Positions 1 to 12,438 of a stretch of DNA of 64,000 nucleotides are shown one piece after another. Each line of letters begins with the position of its first letter. The first letter of the stretch is position 1. Source of the DNA: Populus alba (taxonomy: Eukaryota; Streptophyta; Magnoliopsida; Malpighiales; Salicaceae); contig NC_133302.1 in the NCBI RefSeq assembly GCF_005239225.2, forward strand, positions 6,820,001 through 6,884,000. The letters are read 5' to 3'. A model generated the notes under the pieces. That model saw nothing but the letters and a program-made list of their open reading frames with translations. It had not been told where the DNA came from and did not search any database. The position numbers were made by a program, and so were the translations under genes.

Positions 1-1
1 C

Positions 2-1480
2 CAAATACAGCAAAAGAACTCTCAAGTCATGGTTAAAGCAGCTTCGCAATTAAAAGAGTTGCCAGATGCAGAGGAGTGGACGAAGAACCTGACGAGAGTC
101 TCACTTATGCAAAACGAGATCGAAGAAATTCCTTCCAGCTATTCACCAATGTGTCCAAATCTGTCCACTCTACTTCTACGTGAAAATGTGGGGTTGGGAT
201 TTATTGTGAATTCATTTTTCAAGCAACTGTCTGGGCTCAAGATCCTCGATCTGTCTTCAACAGATGTTGAAATTATGCCGGATTCTATCTCTGATTTGGT
301 GAGTCTCACTGCATTATTGCTCAATAAGTGTTACAACTTAAGACATGTTCCATCATTAAAGAAGCTTAGGGCACTGAAGAGGTTAGATCTCTCTCGTACT
401 GCACTTGAAAAGATGCCGCAAGGAATGGAATGCCTAACCGACCTGAGGTATCTTAGAATGAATGGATGTGGTGAAAAGGAAACGTTTCCTAGTGGGATAT
501 TACCGAAACTCTCCCACCTGCAAGTCTTTGTACTAGAAGACTTTTTTGAGGGAAGTTATGCTCCGATAACAGTTGAAGGAAAGGAAGTAGTATCCTTGAG
601 AAATTTGGAAACTTTGGAATGCCATTTCAAAGGTTTCTCTGACTTGGTGGAGTATCTCAGATCTCGGGATGGGATCCAATCAATAAGCACATACAGATTT
701 TCAGTAGGAATTTGGTGCCGCATTGAAAAGTTTCCAAAGTTTCCAATTAAAACAGTTAGGTTGGGTAATTTGAGTATCAACAGAGATAAAGATTTTCAGG
801 TCAAGTTCTTAAATGGTATTCAAGGACTGGTTTGTCAACACATCGATGCAAGAAGTTTATGTGATGTTTTGTCATTAGAGAATGCAACTGAACTGGAGGA
901 AATCAACATTGAGGGTTGCTATAGCATGGAGAGCTTGGTTTCATCTTCTTGGTTATGCTCTGCTCCACCACCATTGCCATCATATATTGGTACGTTTTCT
1001 GGTCTTAAGGAGTTTTATTGTGGTAGATGTAAGAGTATGAAGAAGCTTTTCCCACTTGTGTTGCTGCCCAACCTCGTAAACCTGGAAGTGATTGATGTTA
1101 GTGATTGTGAGAAAATGGAGGAGATAATAGGAACAACAGATGAAGAAAGCAGCACCTCCAATTCCATCACGGAATTAATACTCCCAAAGTTAAGAACTCT
1201 GAGATTGTTAGAATTACCAGAACTGAAAAGCATTTGTAGTGCAAAACTGACTTGCAATTCTCTTGAAGATATTTCTGTAATGTATTGTGAGAAGCTGAAG
1301 AGGATGCCAATTTATCTTCCGTTGCTTGAAAATGGACAGCCATCTCCTCCCCCTTCTCTTAGAACAATCTATGCAAGGCCAAGACAATGGTGGAAGTCAG
1401 TAGTGGAGTGGGAGCATCCTAATGCAAAGGATGTCCTTCGTCCCTTTGTACACATTTTTGGATGGGATGATAAAGAATAA
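2..1480 (+). CDS. NBS-LRR resistance protein, C-terminal LRR part (5' end outside window)
   Basis: The frame is already open at the first bases of the window, so the Met at 29 is internal and BED/NB-ARC sequence must lie upstream. The visible part starts just after the position of the MHD motif in intact paralogues (segment KELPDAEEW) and continues as a leucine-rich repeat domain of about 450 residues with LxxLxxLxL units such as LSGLKILDLSSTDVEIMP and LRALKRLDLSRTALEKMP. It then has Cys-rich repeats and the family's C-terminal block, with PPPSL followed by WEHPNAKDVLRPFV. In NLRs the LRR domain senses effectors or guards and holds NB-ARC inactive; the protein is normally intracellular. There is no internal stop in the visible 492 codons, so this copy may be functional. 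It is the closest relative of the remnants at 7.6 and 14.5 kb. Confidence 0.85.
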   Translation, partial: QIQQKNSQVMVKAASQLKELPDAEEWTKNLTRVSLMQNEIEEIPSSYSPMCPNLSTLLLRENVGLGFIVNSFFKQLSGLKILDLSSTDVEIMPDSISDLVSLTALLLNKCYNLRHVPSLKKLRALKRLDLSRTALEKMPQGMECLTDLRYLRMNGCGEKETFPSGILPKLSHLQVFVLEDFFEGSYAPITVEGKEVVSLRNLETLECHFKGFSDLVEYLRSRDGIQSISTYRFSVGIWCRIEKFPKFPIKTVRLGNLSINRDKDFQVKFLNGIQGLVCQHIDARSLCDVLSLENATELEEINIEGCYSMESLVSSSWLCSAPPPLPSYIGTFSGLKEFYCGRCKSMKKLFPLVLLPNLVNLEVIDVSDCEKMEEIIGTTDEESSTSNSITELILPKLRTLRLLELPELKSICSAKLTCNSLEDISVMYCEKLKRMPIYLPLLENGQPSPPPSLRTIYARPRQWWKSVVEWEHPNAKDVLRPFVHIFGWDDKE

Positions 1481-4400
1481 TAAAGAGTAAAGGGTAAGCA
1501 TCATCTTTTATTTCCCTTTTAATTTATTTATGTTAATTAACATCTGATTGATTGGGCTCAGTTAAAAGTTGATTAATATGAAATTTCTTATTTATATCGT
1601 GTGCTTACAATTAACATAAATAACATTTTTCATTATTTATTTCTGTCTTTTTAAGACTATTGAATTGTCATATATATATTTTTTAACTCTGTAGATAAAT
1701 AATTATAATTTGATGTTTGATGAATAATATATTTTCATCCTATTAATTGAGTTTCTCCATGATGAAAAATCCAAAAAATAAAAAAAATACTATATTGATT
1801 TATCATTAAAGTAACCTAATAAAATAATAGATCTATTCACTAGTACAAATCATCTTATATCATTAACTAGCAATAAATTATTTTTGAAAAAATATATAAT
1901 ACAGATTAAAGAGAGAAGACACTTTTATAAGGATATATTTAATTAGAAAAAAAATTCATACATATATCTATTTTTTTTATATTCCTTAAGATTTTTTAAA
2001 TTGTGTTTTGAAGCTTTTTTCTGTGTTTATGAACAACAACAAAAAAAAACCTAAAAGTATTGGTTAATCCATTATCATTATATTACGTTTCAAAGTGTTT
2101 TTTTTTCTACAAATAAATTAAAATATATATTTTTATTTTTTTAAAAAATTATTTTTAACATCGTGATATCAAAATAATTTAAAAGCAGAAAAAAAAATAA
2201 TTTAAAGAAAATATTTTTCCAAAATGTTTGTGAGCTTTTTCCCAATTTGTTGAGGTGATGTTGGTGGGCTTGGTGTTGCCTCAAATAGCTTCATATTTAG
2301 TTGCTTTCCAAAGTTTTAACATTACAGGTAATTGCTCCAATTCTTTTGCACATTACCTAAGCGGTGGCCTGGCAATACATATCATCTTTTAGATGAAAGC
2401 TAACACTTTTTCCTCGCACCAGGAGACCTGCTGGGCATCAGACCGTGCATCCACACTTTTGAGCGGCACAGTCAAAATCCCATGCTCTTTTCGCTGTTCT
2501 TCATGGAGTTCCATTGTCGGTCCTGCTTTGCCAACATCAATCTCCTTCACTAGCCACATGCAGATCTTTGCTTTTTATTTCATCTGGCTCAACCATTTTT
2601 TGCACTTAGGATGTTTAATCTTAGGCCCTTTTTGAATTGTTCTGGCAGCGTGCTAACAGCCTGCTCCAAATGGTTGCCCAGTTCGATCTCGAAGCTTACA
2701 ATGTTTTCAGATTAAGAGTGTGTTTGGTATTGTTTTCATTGTTCTTTTTAGAAGATATTTGGAATCATTTGCTGGATCTATTTTCTGTTTTTATTTTTCA
2801 AATTTGAGATGACTACTCAGAAAACAATTCCAACCAATTATTTGCCCTGGAATTTGGAGCAGGAATTGAGGTAGCTTGTTTCTGGCTCATGCTTCTCTAG
2901 GTATGATTTGTTGTGTTTTCGTCCTTTCTGCTAATTTATCTAAATATGAACTTTAGAATCTTTTAAATGAAACTAGCGTTCTTGATTTCTAGGCGGTTGA
3001 TATAACAGTAATATTATTAAAATAAAAATAAAAATAAATAAATAAATATGCTCAGACTTTTACCATGTAGCAATAGAGAAAAACACGGCGTCTCTCTGTT
3101 TTTTTTTTTTTTTAAGCATTTTTTTTTTTAATTTCATTATAATAATTTATTTCAATAAGCTTTGTATGCTTATTATGAAGCTCTCACACAATATTATAAA
3201 TTACAACTTGACTCTTAAAATCTTACGATTTTACGAGTCAATATATATATATATAACATGTCAAATCAGGTTAAAATTCAAAATCGGTCAAATTTCGTTA
3301 AAATCGGTAAAATCAGAACGATATACCTTGTACACGGGTTCACTGTATTGGTCTTTGTTAAATTATTTTTGAAGTTGGTGATATACCTTGTATCATCTCA
3401 CTAGTTCAAGACTTGTCTTCTAGAAAATATTCTGAAACTCTATCAATAAAACATAGTTGTTCAATCTAATTTTTTTTCTTTTCGTATTTTTAAGTTATTT
3501 AAACAATGTATGAATTTTTATTTGAATTATGTATTTGAAGGTGTTTGGACATTTGTATTGTTTATTTCACTTTTATTTTAATTGTGTTATATTATTATTT
3601 ACTACTTGACTAAAATTGTCAATATATAATTAGTTAAAATATTTTTCTTGTGATTTTACAATTTAAGTTTACTATCCAAGTTTATATTATATATTTTGTA
3701 TCGTGTTAAAAAAATATTTTTGACAAACTTCCTTTCACAGTTTAAGAAAAAACATTTCAATGTAGAGTAGAAGCTCTCACAGACAAGTCAAGGCCGAGGA
3801 GTCGTGAAATTCACTTTGAACCAGCCTGGACGCACTTAAAATAGTAATGTTTTTTCTCTTGGAAACAGCCTGGGTGCACTTTAAGTATTTTAATCATAAC
3901 TTTTCACTCACATATCGGATTACTGTGATTCTTGACGCGTTGGATAGGTATCTTGAAGGGCTACAAATTAGTCTCTGATGAGGATTTCAAAAAAGGAACT
4001 CCTAAAGCCTAAAATTTAGGCAATTTGTTTTTGACACAACGGGGATCATGGAGACGCGATGAAAAATGAGGTTGAAAAGTGGGGCTGCCTCCTTCAGAAA
4101 AAAAAGGGGCTGCCTAATTTGAAAAGAGTATTTCGTGTGGGAAATGCACCAGAGAAGAACCAAAAAAGAAAAAAGAAAAAAGAAAAGGGAATTATGTAGT
4201 TTATGGATTCAGTAATATTTCTAAAGTGTTGGTTGATCTATTCCATTGTCGGAGCATCAGTCCTGCTTCGCTCAACCATTATTTGCCCTCGGGATGTTTA
4301 ATCTGAGGCCCTTTTTGAATTGTTCTGGCAGCGTGCTAATAGCCTACTGCATATGGTTGCTCAGTTCGATCTCAGTACATTCAATTTGTGTACTCTAATT

Positions 4401-4634
4401 TGTCTCCAATATCTCTCACCCCTTGTCAAATACTGACATGTAAACCGCTTGCATGGTTATCAATATCTTTCAAGTGAGTGTTGGATATATAACTTAAGAT
4501 ATAAAAAAAAAAAATTCCTTTTTTATTTATTTTTCATTTTTTTTTCTTAATGTTTGAGAAAGATGCCTACAGATGGGAATGAATGGACTGATTCGAAATC
4601 TTCTTCTTTTGAAAGGGATGGCAGATAAGCGCTA
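1481..4634. other. Intergenic, AT-rich, dispersed repeats only
   Basis: No credible coding sequence. The first 500 bases match the 3' flank of the LRR remnant at 8.36-8.95 kb, showing the two loci are duplicates. Bases 2225-2710 and 4245-4390 are versions of one non-coding segment that recurs at 11.1-11.35 kb. Bases 3870-4140 hold one copy of a same-strand repeat found about nine times in the window (core around 4048). Poly-A/T tracts are frequent. Confidence 0.6.
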
Positions 4635-4882
4635 ATGATGGAGATTCATCTCAACCAACAGATCCATTGTGTCTTGACCATGGAAGAGATATATTATGAT
4701 CAACTCTGTGCTCCAATCGCTAAACAAAGATGTCATTATGTGTGATGTGCAGAACATGGTGGAAATGAAAGACGGATTGGTCTGAATATTTCTAATGAAG
4801 ATGAGGAGCTGCATAGAGTGGTCGAATTGAAAAAAGAAATAATGGAGAAATACAGAAATGGGTTCTGATTTTAGATTGCTTA
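4635..4882 (+). pseudogene. BED-NLR remnant: linker joined to NB-ARC, P-loop deleted
   Basis: Bases 4640-4770 match the linker of the BED-NLR at 41020-41130 (GGAGATTCATC...GATCCATTG...GTGCAGAACATGG). They are followed directly by sequence matching the region before the kinase-2 motif (reads roughly NEDEELHR, then a decayed KWILILDDL). About 390 bases that would hold the P-loop and RNBS-A are missing, and stops and indels interrupt the frame. The same internal deletion is present at 11.7-11.86 kb, so the two remnants are copies of one already broken gene. Confidence 0.7.
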
Positions 4883-7631
4883 TAGAACTCCCTTGCCGCT
4901 CTTGAAGCTAAGCTCTGGCTAGGTTCTTGAATAAAAAACTTACGCATCGTGGGCCACTTTTCTTGGCTTTTTGCTCAGATGATTTTTGGGTTTTTTTTAA
5001 AAATATTTTTCATGTGTTTACATTTCCTTGGCAGCTTCTTCGAAGTTTCAACATTGGGTAGGTCCACACGTTAACTTTTCATATCTTATAATATAATATG
5101 GAGAAGTGGTGGTTTTTTTATAAAAAAATATTGAGACATGGAGAAACAGACGGCCATACAAATAAGAGTCGGGAGGCCGAATGTATTGGGGCAGCCACCT
5201 CTCTGTTTTAAAAAAAGGAGAAGCGTGTGCTCCTCTTCTCAGTCAACAATCAAAACTATTTTCTTTCTTAAACCTTACGCAGCATGGGCCACTTTTCTTG
5301 GCTTTTTGCTCAGATGATTTTTGTGTTATAGCTCTTTTTTTATTATTATTATTATTTCAGAAAACTATCCTGAACTGGAAAATAAAATGGAGTTGCTCGC
5401 CTCGCAACATGTGATCCTCGTAGGGCTTAAGTCTAACCAGATTCACTAATCAATAAAGAAAATTATCATTGAAATAATTTTTTTTAATATTTTTTTATTA
5501 AAATAATAAAAATTTTCTAACAAAAAAAACAGGATCATCTTTTTGTTAATGGAAAACTGGTGTGTAGATTAGATAGCAAATCATACTTTATAGATGGAGG
5601 GCTAAAAATATAAATTTGTAGAAGGGAGTTTGAAAAATAATAATTTCCACGGTTATGGAAGAGTGCCCGATCATGACATGTTTTTTTTTTACTAACAAAT
5701 ATATTCGGGTTAGCTTGTATATAACTTAACTAATTTTACATGTCCTGAAATTAACGATTATATAAATTATTAGTGGTTCTGAAATTTTTGGAATTTAAAT
5801 TAATAATTTTTAAAAATAAATTTAAAATTTAATTAATTAAATTAAACTTCTCATGTAGATCATGAGATGTTTTGAAAGAAAGGAGTATGGCGTTCATTGT
5901 ACTCTAAACTCATTGACTGATGAACCTCTTAAATAAAAGCACACCATATACTGTCAATAAAAATAGAATATCAATAAAAGCTTATCATGTAAAAGTCATA
6001 AATATTCCATCTTAATTAAGCAAACTTGATAAATCTAATTACACAAATTTGACTTAATACATATTAAAGTTTGTGAAGATTGAAGACTGGTCTTAATTTT
6101 TGAGTTATTCTATATTAAATTATATTATTTTAATATATTTATAAATAAAAATACTTTAAAATTTTTAAAAATAACAACATTTACGTTCCTTTCTGCATTG
6201 TCAAAATCACTCTAAAAGTAGTAGTGTTTTTTGTCCTTGGAAACATCTTGGATGCACTTTAAAAATATTTTATTCACAACTTTCCACTCATATGTCAGAT
6301 TGTTGTGATTCTTGATGCGTTATCTTGTTTGGAAACCTAGTGCTTTTAAAAATTTTTATTTGTTTTATTTTTTTCATCCTAAACATAAAAACAGGTGCAA
6401 AACAAATACCTCGCAAATCATAAAAATATATTTGTGATTATAATAGCCATTGCAATTCAAAATATTTTTGTTTAGAAATATATTAAAATAATATTTTTTT
6501 AAAAAAAATTCAATAAAAAAATTTAAAATTTTAAAAAAATGCAGTTAGATAGTGAAGTTGATGCTATAAGAACATTATATTTAAACATGCATATTAGAAA
6601 ACAAAAACATATAAACATGAATATCCAAGGTATGATGGCGTCAACCTCCATAAAATTCAATATTTAAAATAATACTTAAATAAAATAATATTGTGGTATA
6701 AAGTATATATTTAAAGTGTATTTTAGAGATAATTTTTGTAATTTTTTTTAATATCACTATATTAAAATTATTGAAACATACTAGAAAAATTATCAAATTA
6801 ATATTTTCTAGAGACAAATAAAAAAAACATTTAAAAGCTTAACGCATTTTCAAAACTGGAAAACATCAAAAGATACACTTAAGTAGTAGTAATGTTTGTT
6901 TTTCTTGGAAACAGCCTCACACATCGGATTGCTGTGATTCTTGACGCGTTGGAAAGGTATCTTGAAGGGCTAGATATTAGCCTCTAATGAGGATTTCAAA
7001 AAAGGAACTCCTAAAGCATGTACGTGGCTGCCAAAAAAAATCCTAAAATCTGGGCAATTTGTTTTTGACAACGGGGATCATGGAGACGTGATGAAAAAGG
7101 AGGTTGAAGATGCCTAATTTGAAAAGAGGGGCATTTGGCATAAAGAAGACGCGTGGGAGTTGCACCAGAGAAGAAAAGGGGGAAGAAAGAAAAAGGGATT
7201 TATGTAGTTTGTGGATTCAGTCATGTTTTCTCTATTAAATGGATTAATTCTTTATTATATTTGGATCATTTATTTATCTGTATTGATTTAATTGTTTTAC
7301 TATAATATTGATTTAATAAAACCAGCACCAACAAATCCTATAATTTGCATTTAAAATTAAATTTTATTGTCTGTTAAATCATTGACTGATGTTCCGAGCT
7401 TTAAAGTGCATGCCATGTACAATTATATTAACTTAATACATTTAAAAGTCATAAATATTCCATCTTAATTAAGCAAACTTGATAAATCTAACTTGATAGA
7501 TATAACTTAAGATATGAAGCAAAGAGTTAGCAGGGAGTGCAGATAGATGACATATCATAAAAAAAAAAATCTTAAATTTCTTAATTTTTTTTTAAAATAA
7601 ATTAGAAAGGATTGAGTTTTTGTAAAACAGT
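4883..7631. other. Intergenic with NLR promoter-like debris and start of a 1.4-kb duplicated block
   Basis: Bases 5010-5080 resemble the promoter segment upstream of the BED-NLRs (compare 39640-39695), and 5160-5450 recur at 12045-12490. From 6691 a block of about 1.37 kb begins that is repeated at 13549-14964. The same-strand dispersed repeat has a core near 7076. No gene is seen. Confidence 0.55.
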
Positions 7632-8330
7632 TGCGTTGGGTAATTTGAGTATCAACAGAGAGAGATTTACAGGTCAAGTATTTAAATGGCATTCAAGGAC
7701 TGGTTTGTGAATGCATCGATGCAAGAAGTTTATGTGATGCTTTGTCATTAGAGAATGCAACTGAACTGGAGGACATCAACATTCGAGATTGCAATAGCAT
7801 GGAGAGCTCGATTTCATCTTCTTGGTTCCGCAACGCTCCATCACCATTGCCATCATATAATGGTATGTTTTCTCGTCTTAAAGAGTTTTATTGTTATGGA
7901 TGTAAGAGTATGAAGAAGCTGTTCCCACTTGTGTTGCTGTCAAACCTCGTAAACCTGGAAATGATTGATGTTAGTGATTGTGAGATAATGGAGGAGATAA
8001 CAGGAACAACAGATGAAGAAAGCAGTACCTCCAATTCCATCACGGAATTAATACTCCCAAAGTTGAGATTTCTGAGATTGTTTGAATTACCAGAACTAAA
8101 AAACATTTATAGTGCAAAACTAATTTGCAATTGTCTTGAAGATATTACTGTAATGTATTGTTAGAAGCTGAAGAGGATGCCAATTTGTCTTCCATTGCTT
8201 GAAAATGGCCAGCCATCTCCTCCCCCTTCTCTTAAAAACATCTATGTAAGTCCAAAAGAATGGTGGGAGACAGTAATGGAGGTGGAGCATCCACACGCAA
8301 AGGATGTCTTTTTCCCCTTTGTAAGGTTAT
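7632..8330 (+). pseudogene. NLR LRR remnant (C-terminal LRRs), frameshift and nonsense
   Basis: The sequence starts abruptly in the LRR domain (GNLSINR segment), with no NB-ARC before it and non-coding DNA in its place. A 2-bp deletion just after the SINR codons (about 7660) breaks the frame relative to intact paralogues. A TAG at 8161-8163 stops the long stretch where paralogues have a Glu codon. Beyond the stop the family C-terminus (KRMPICLPLLENGQ, then a modified WEHPNAKDV block) is still readable to about 8330. No ATG starts the open stretch. The copy at 14.5 kb shares the 2-bp deletion. Confidence 0.8.
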
Positions 8331-8953
8331 CTTCTCAATCTATATTATAATATAATATAATATAGAATAAAGGGTAAGCATCATCTTTTATTGCTCACAC
8401 TCTCAATCTCTCTTTCTACAATTCATTCTCTGCAAACACCATGTTAATTTCTTTATGTTAATTAACATCTGATTGATTGGACTCGTAAAGTGTTTATTAA
8501 TATGAAATATTTCTTATTTATATCGTGTGCTTACAATTAACATAAATAACATTTTTTATTTTTTATATATTTCATTATCTTTTAAGACTATTGAACTGTC
8601 ATATTTGTTTTAACTGGATAGATAAATAATTATAATTTGAAGTTTAATTAATATTATATTTTCATCCTATTGAATATTTCAAGATGAAAATCCCAAAAAC
8701 AAATACTATATTGATTTATCATTAAAGTAACCTAATAAAATAATAGATCTATTCACTAGTACAAATCATCTTATATCATTAACTAGCAATAAATTATATT
8801 TTAAAAATGCATAATACAGATTAAAAAGAAAAAAAGAGAGAGAGAGAGAAGAAACTTAAAAAAAGAATAATAATCGAGTTACATGAATTGGAATTTTGAA
8901 ATTTTTATAAGAATATATTTAGAATAAAATTTCATACCTCTATCTATTTTCCT
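8331..8953. other. 3' flank of LRR remnant, paralogous to 1490-1975
   Basis: Non-coding AT-rich sequence that aligns by eye with the 3' flank of the first NLR (shared strings around TTAACATCTGATTGATTGG and CATCTTATATCATTAACTAG). A GA-rich microsatellite lies near 8830-8850. The alignment stops where the inserted element at 8954 begins. Confidence 0.6.
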
Positions 8954-11047
8954 TGTGGGAGGTACAAAAATTCAACTATTTTTGTAATGTTTTGAAAATT
9001 GAAAAGATTGGAAAATACAATAAAGCCCTTGGAGGCTTAAAGAGAGGGTATAAATGATTGAGGGGTAGTGTGGTAATTGACCAATGGTTAATAAATATAA
9101 ATAAGAAAAAAAAAAAAAAAAGAGGGATCTGAATATTGGAAGAACAAACCGTAAGAGAGAAGGGAGGAAGAAGAAGAAGAAGAGAAAATAAGGGAAAATA
9201 AGGGGAAAAGGAGAAGAGAAGTAGAGGAAATAAGTAAAAAGGTAAGATTTATGGTTTTAAGTGTATAATATGTTAATTTCGGTTTTGATTAATTGTAGAG
9301 TTTTGAAGTTTGTATGTTGAGTTAATTGATGAATTAATTTGAAGGTTAGGAGTTGATTATTATGGGTATTTGATTAATTAGTTGATTTTGAGAGAATGAA
9401 TTGAAGGATAATGATTTTGAGTTATGATTTTGTTTAAATGGTGAAAATTGTGTTAGAAATCAGGGGATAACAGTAGGTAATCTGTTGAAATTCTGGGTTT
9501 GAGGTTAAAGATGACAAAAATTCAGTTTGGTCCCTCAATTTGCGGAAATTGCAGTTTAGTCCCCAAACTTTGGAAATTTTACAGATTGGTCCCTGGGACA
9601 TAAATTGAGGTTCTGAACAGAACTGAGGATGATTTAAGGGTAATATTCCAGTATAATTGATATTTTCAGTTTGGTCCTCCAAGTTGACAAATTACGATTT
9701 GACCCCTAATATTTTGATAAAATCACATTTTGGACCTTGGGGCATAATTCAAGATTCTGGACAAAGATAAGGACGAATTATGGATAAATTTCAGTATGGT
9801 TATGTATTTACAATTCGGTCCTCAATTTTGGTAAAATTACGTTTTGGTCCCTGTTTTGGAAACTTGAGAGATTAAGCCCGGTTTTATTTTATGCATTGGG
9901 ATCTTTTGTTTTATTTGTTTTTGAGTATATTTCATATATTTATTGTAGGTTCTCCTAACGATCCTTAATAGGATTTTTCGGGTCTTTCGTCCGACATTCC
10001 TTTAGTTCTATATTTTCCGGGTGAGTGTAATAATCTTTAATATGCATATAATATAAATAAATATGTATGTTGAGTATACAATAAGTACAACTAGTAAATT
10101 TCTTGAATATTTATATATGTTGCTTTATTTTCCGAGTACTAATTTATTATTGAATTTTCACTCGCAATCTGTTAAAGTAAATTCTATTTGATATGATATA
10201 CGTTTCTTTGATGATTATGTGAATATTTGTTATGCCTTGATATGGGACTTGTCAGTACTCCATGCTAACGGAGAATAGTTAGCCTGTGTGCACATAGTAT
10301 TCTGTTACCTAGCTGGTGAGAGAGGTATCAGCCTGTGGCGATTGATCATCCCACAGTGGTCACCGACGGGTGTCATCTGGTCACCTTCGGGTGTCATCTG
10401 GTCACCTTCGGGTGTCATATGATCTCTGACATGTAATCCACTACATTATGATAATATGTTACGTTATGATAATTATATGTTACGTTATGATAATATATTA
10501 CGTTATGATAACTATATGTTACGTTATGATAATATGTTTAGTAACTATATGTATATGTATATTAAGATAAATCATCTTACAACTTATTAATATCTGAAAT
10601 ATCTAAAATGTATATTAAATGTTATTCCCTCACTGAGTTGGTTGAACTCACCTCTCATTTTTAAATATTATTTCAGGTTCTTAGTTTCTGGGCCTTTGTT
10701 GAGTGTTTCCGCTTCTTCAGTTCTGGTCGGTATGCCTTGCTTGTTCGCGAGGTTTTCCTTTCAGTTTTGGTTTGATGTCTTAGGTGCTCCACTGTTACCT
10801 TGGTTAAATTAAATTTGGATTTTGACAATGTAATGAGTATTATGAATTATTATTTTTGTTTTAATAATTATCGTTAGGTTTCATCAGTATTTGAATAATA
10901 TAATATTTCTGAATATTATGAGCCGCTGCGTATTTTTGAACAAATTGTTCTTTTGATATGTCTGTTCTGAGGCTTAGCGTAGGTGAGGTGTCCTTTCGAC
11001 ACCGCTCCTGCGTTGCCGGTCACGGACCCGGGATTCGGGTCGTGACA
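8954..11047 (-). mobile_element. Candidate solo LTR (gypsy-type ends), ~2.1 kb
   Basis: Read on the minus strand the segment starts TGTCACGACCC and ends in CCCACA, matching the TG...CA rule and a start commonly seen in plant Ty3/gypsy LTRs. The left flank matches 1950-1975 and the right flank appears to resume the same paralogous sequence, which supports an insertion of this size. It has no coding capacity. Inside are TTTGGTCCC-type repeats at 9525-9860, three 21-bp units at 10358-10420 and about four TTACGTTATGATAA units to 10540. A clean 5-bp target duplication is not seen; ATTTTC occurs at 8946-8951 and 11048-11053 but would move the left end off the TG. Exact ends are therefore uncertain. 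Confidence 0.5.
10358..10420. repeat. 21-bp tandem repeat, 3 copies
   Basis: Three head-to-tail units of the form GGTCACC(GA/TT)CGGGTGTCATCT, differing at two or three positions, inside the LTR-like element. A second array of TTACGTTATGATAA-like units follows at about 10450-10540. Confidence 0.8.
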
Positions 11048-11679
11048 ATTTTCTTTTCTCCTGATTATTAAAATTTTATTTTTAAGCGTTTCCGGTCTTT
11101 ATCAAAATCCCATGCTTTTTTTGCTGTTCTTCATGGAGTTCCATTGTCGGTCCTGCTTGGCCAGCATCGGTCTCTCCTTCACTAGCCACATGCAAATCTT
11201 TGCTTTTTATTTCATCTGGCTCAACCATTTTTTGCACTCAGGATGTTTAATCTTAGGCCCTTTTTGAATTGTTCTGGCAGCGTGCTAATAGCCTACTCCA
11301 AATGGTTGCTCAGTTCGATCTCAATGCTTACAATGTTTTCAGATTTACTTGAGATCGAACAGCCTGCATATCAAATACTGACATGTATACTGCTTGCATG
11401 GTTATCAATTTCTTTAAAAGGAGTGTTAGATATATAGCTTATGATCATTTTTTTATTTTTTATTTTTTATTTTTTTTCTTAAAAAATTGTGAAAAACAAT
11501 GAGGAAACTAATTTAAGGACTGGGAGACGAACTAGTTCATAAGGGTTTTTTGTTTTTTATTGGCAACTCAGAATCCAGAAGTAATTCTCCTTGATGCTTG
11601 AGAAAGATGCCTCCAGATGGGAATGAATGGACTGATTCGAAATCTTCTTCTCTTAAAAGGTAATGATGTTGGGCTGTGA

Positions 11680-11855
11680 TGGAGATTCATCTCAACCAAC
11701 AGATCCATTGTGTCTTGACCATGGAAGATATTTATTATGATCAACTCTGTGCTCCATCGCTAAACAAAGATGTCATTATGTGTGATGTGCAGAACATGGT
11801 GGAATTGAAAGACGTATTGGTCTAAATATTTCTAATGAAGATGAGGAGCTGCATA
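11680..11855 (+). pseudogene. BED-NLR linker/NB-ARC remnant, second copy
   Basis: Nearly the same as the remnant at 4635-4882, with the linker part (GATCCATTGTGTCTTGACC...GTGCAGAACATGG) joined to the segment reading NEDEELH across the same P-loop deletion. It then ends about 30 bases earlier and runs into non-coding sequence. It is a duplicate of an already inactivated copy. Confidence 0.65.
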
Positions 11856-12295
11856 TTTCTAATGATTTTTGGGTTTTTTTTTTTTATATATTTTTCATGT
11901 GTTTACATTTTCTTTCCAGCTTCTTCGAAGTTTCAACATTGGGGTGGGTGCACACGTTAACTTTTCATATCTTATAATATAATATGGAGAAGTGGTGGTT
12001 TTTTTATAAACAAATATTGAGAAATGGAGAAACAGACGACCATACAAATAAGAGTCGGGAGGCCGAATGTATTGGGGCAGCCACCTCTCAGTTTATAAAA
12101 AAGCATAAGCGTGTGCTCCTCTTCTCGGTCAACAATCAAAACTATTTTCTTTCTTAAACCTTACGCAGCATGGGCCACTTTTCTTGGCTTTTTGCTCAGA
12201 TGATTTTTGTGTTATAGCTTTTTGTTATTATTATTATTATTTCAGAAAACTATCCTTAATTGGAAAATAAAATGGAGTTGCTCGCCTCGCAACAT

Positions 12296-12433
12296 TTAAT
12301 CACCTTTTGAAAGTTTAATTATAATTATTTTTTTAAAATATTTTTTATTTAAAAATATATAAAAATAATATATTTTTTTATTTTTTAAATATTATATTTT
12401 ATATCAACACATTAAAATAATTTAAAAACAATA
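12296..12433. mobile_element. 138-bp AT-rich insertion with 5-bp target duplication
   Basis: The paralogous segment at about 5400-5460 reads straight through, whereas here 138 bases are inserted between two copies of AACAT (12291-12295 and 12434-12438). The insert is very AT-rich (TTTATTTAAAAATATAT, ATCAACACATTAAAATAATTTAAAAAC). It belongs to a sequence type scattered through the window, for example near 12510-12590, 36540-36680 and 38215-38310. No clear terminal inverted repeat was found, so the class is unknown. Confidence 0.55.
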
Positions 12434-12438
12434 AACAT

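Noticed and set aside
10358..10540. Regular short repeats suggesting a CRISPR-like array
   Set aside because: Units are contiguous without spacers and sit in a plant LTR-like element; the genome is eukaryotic.
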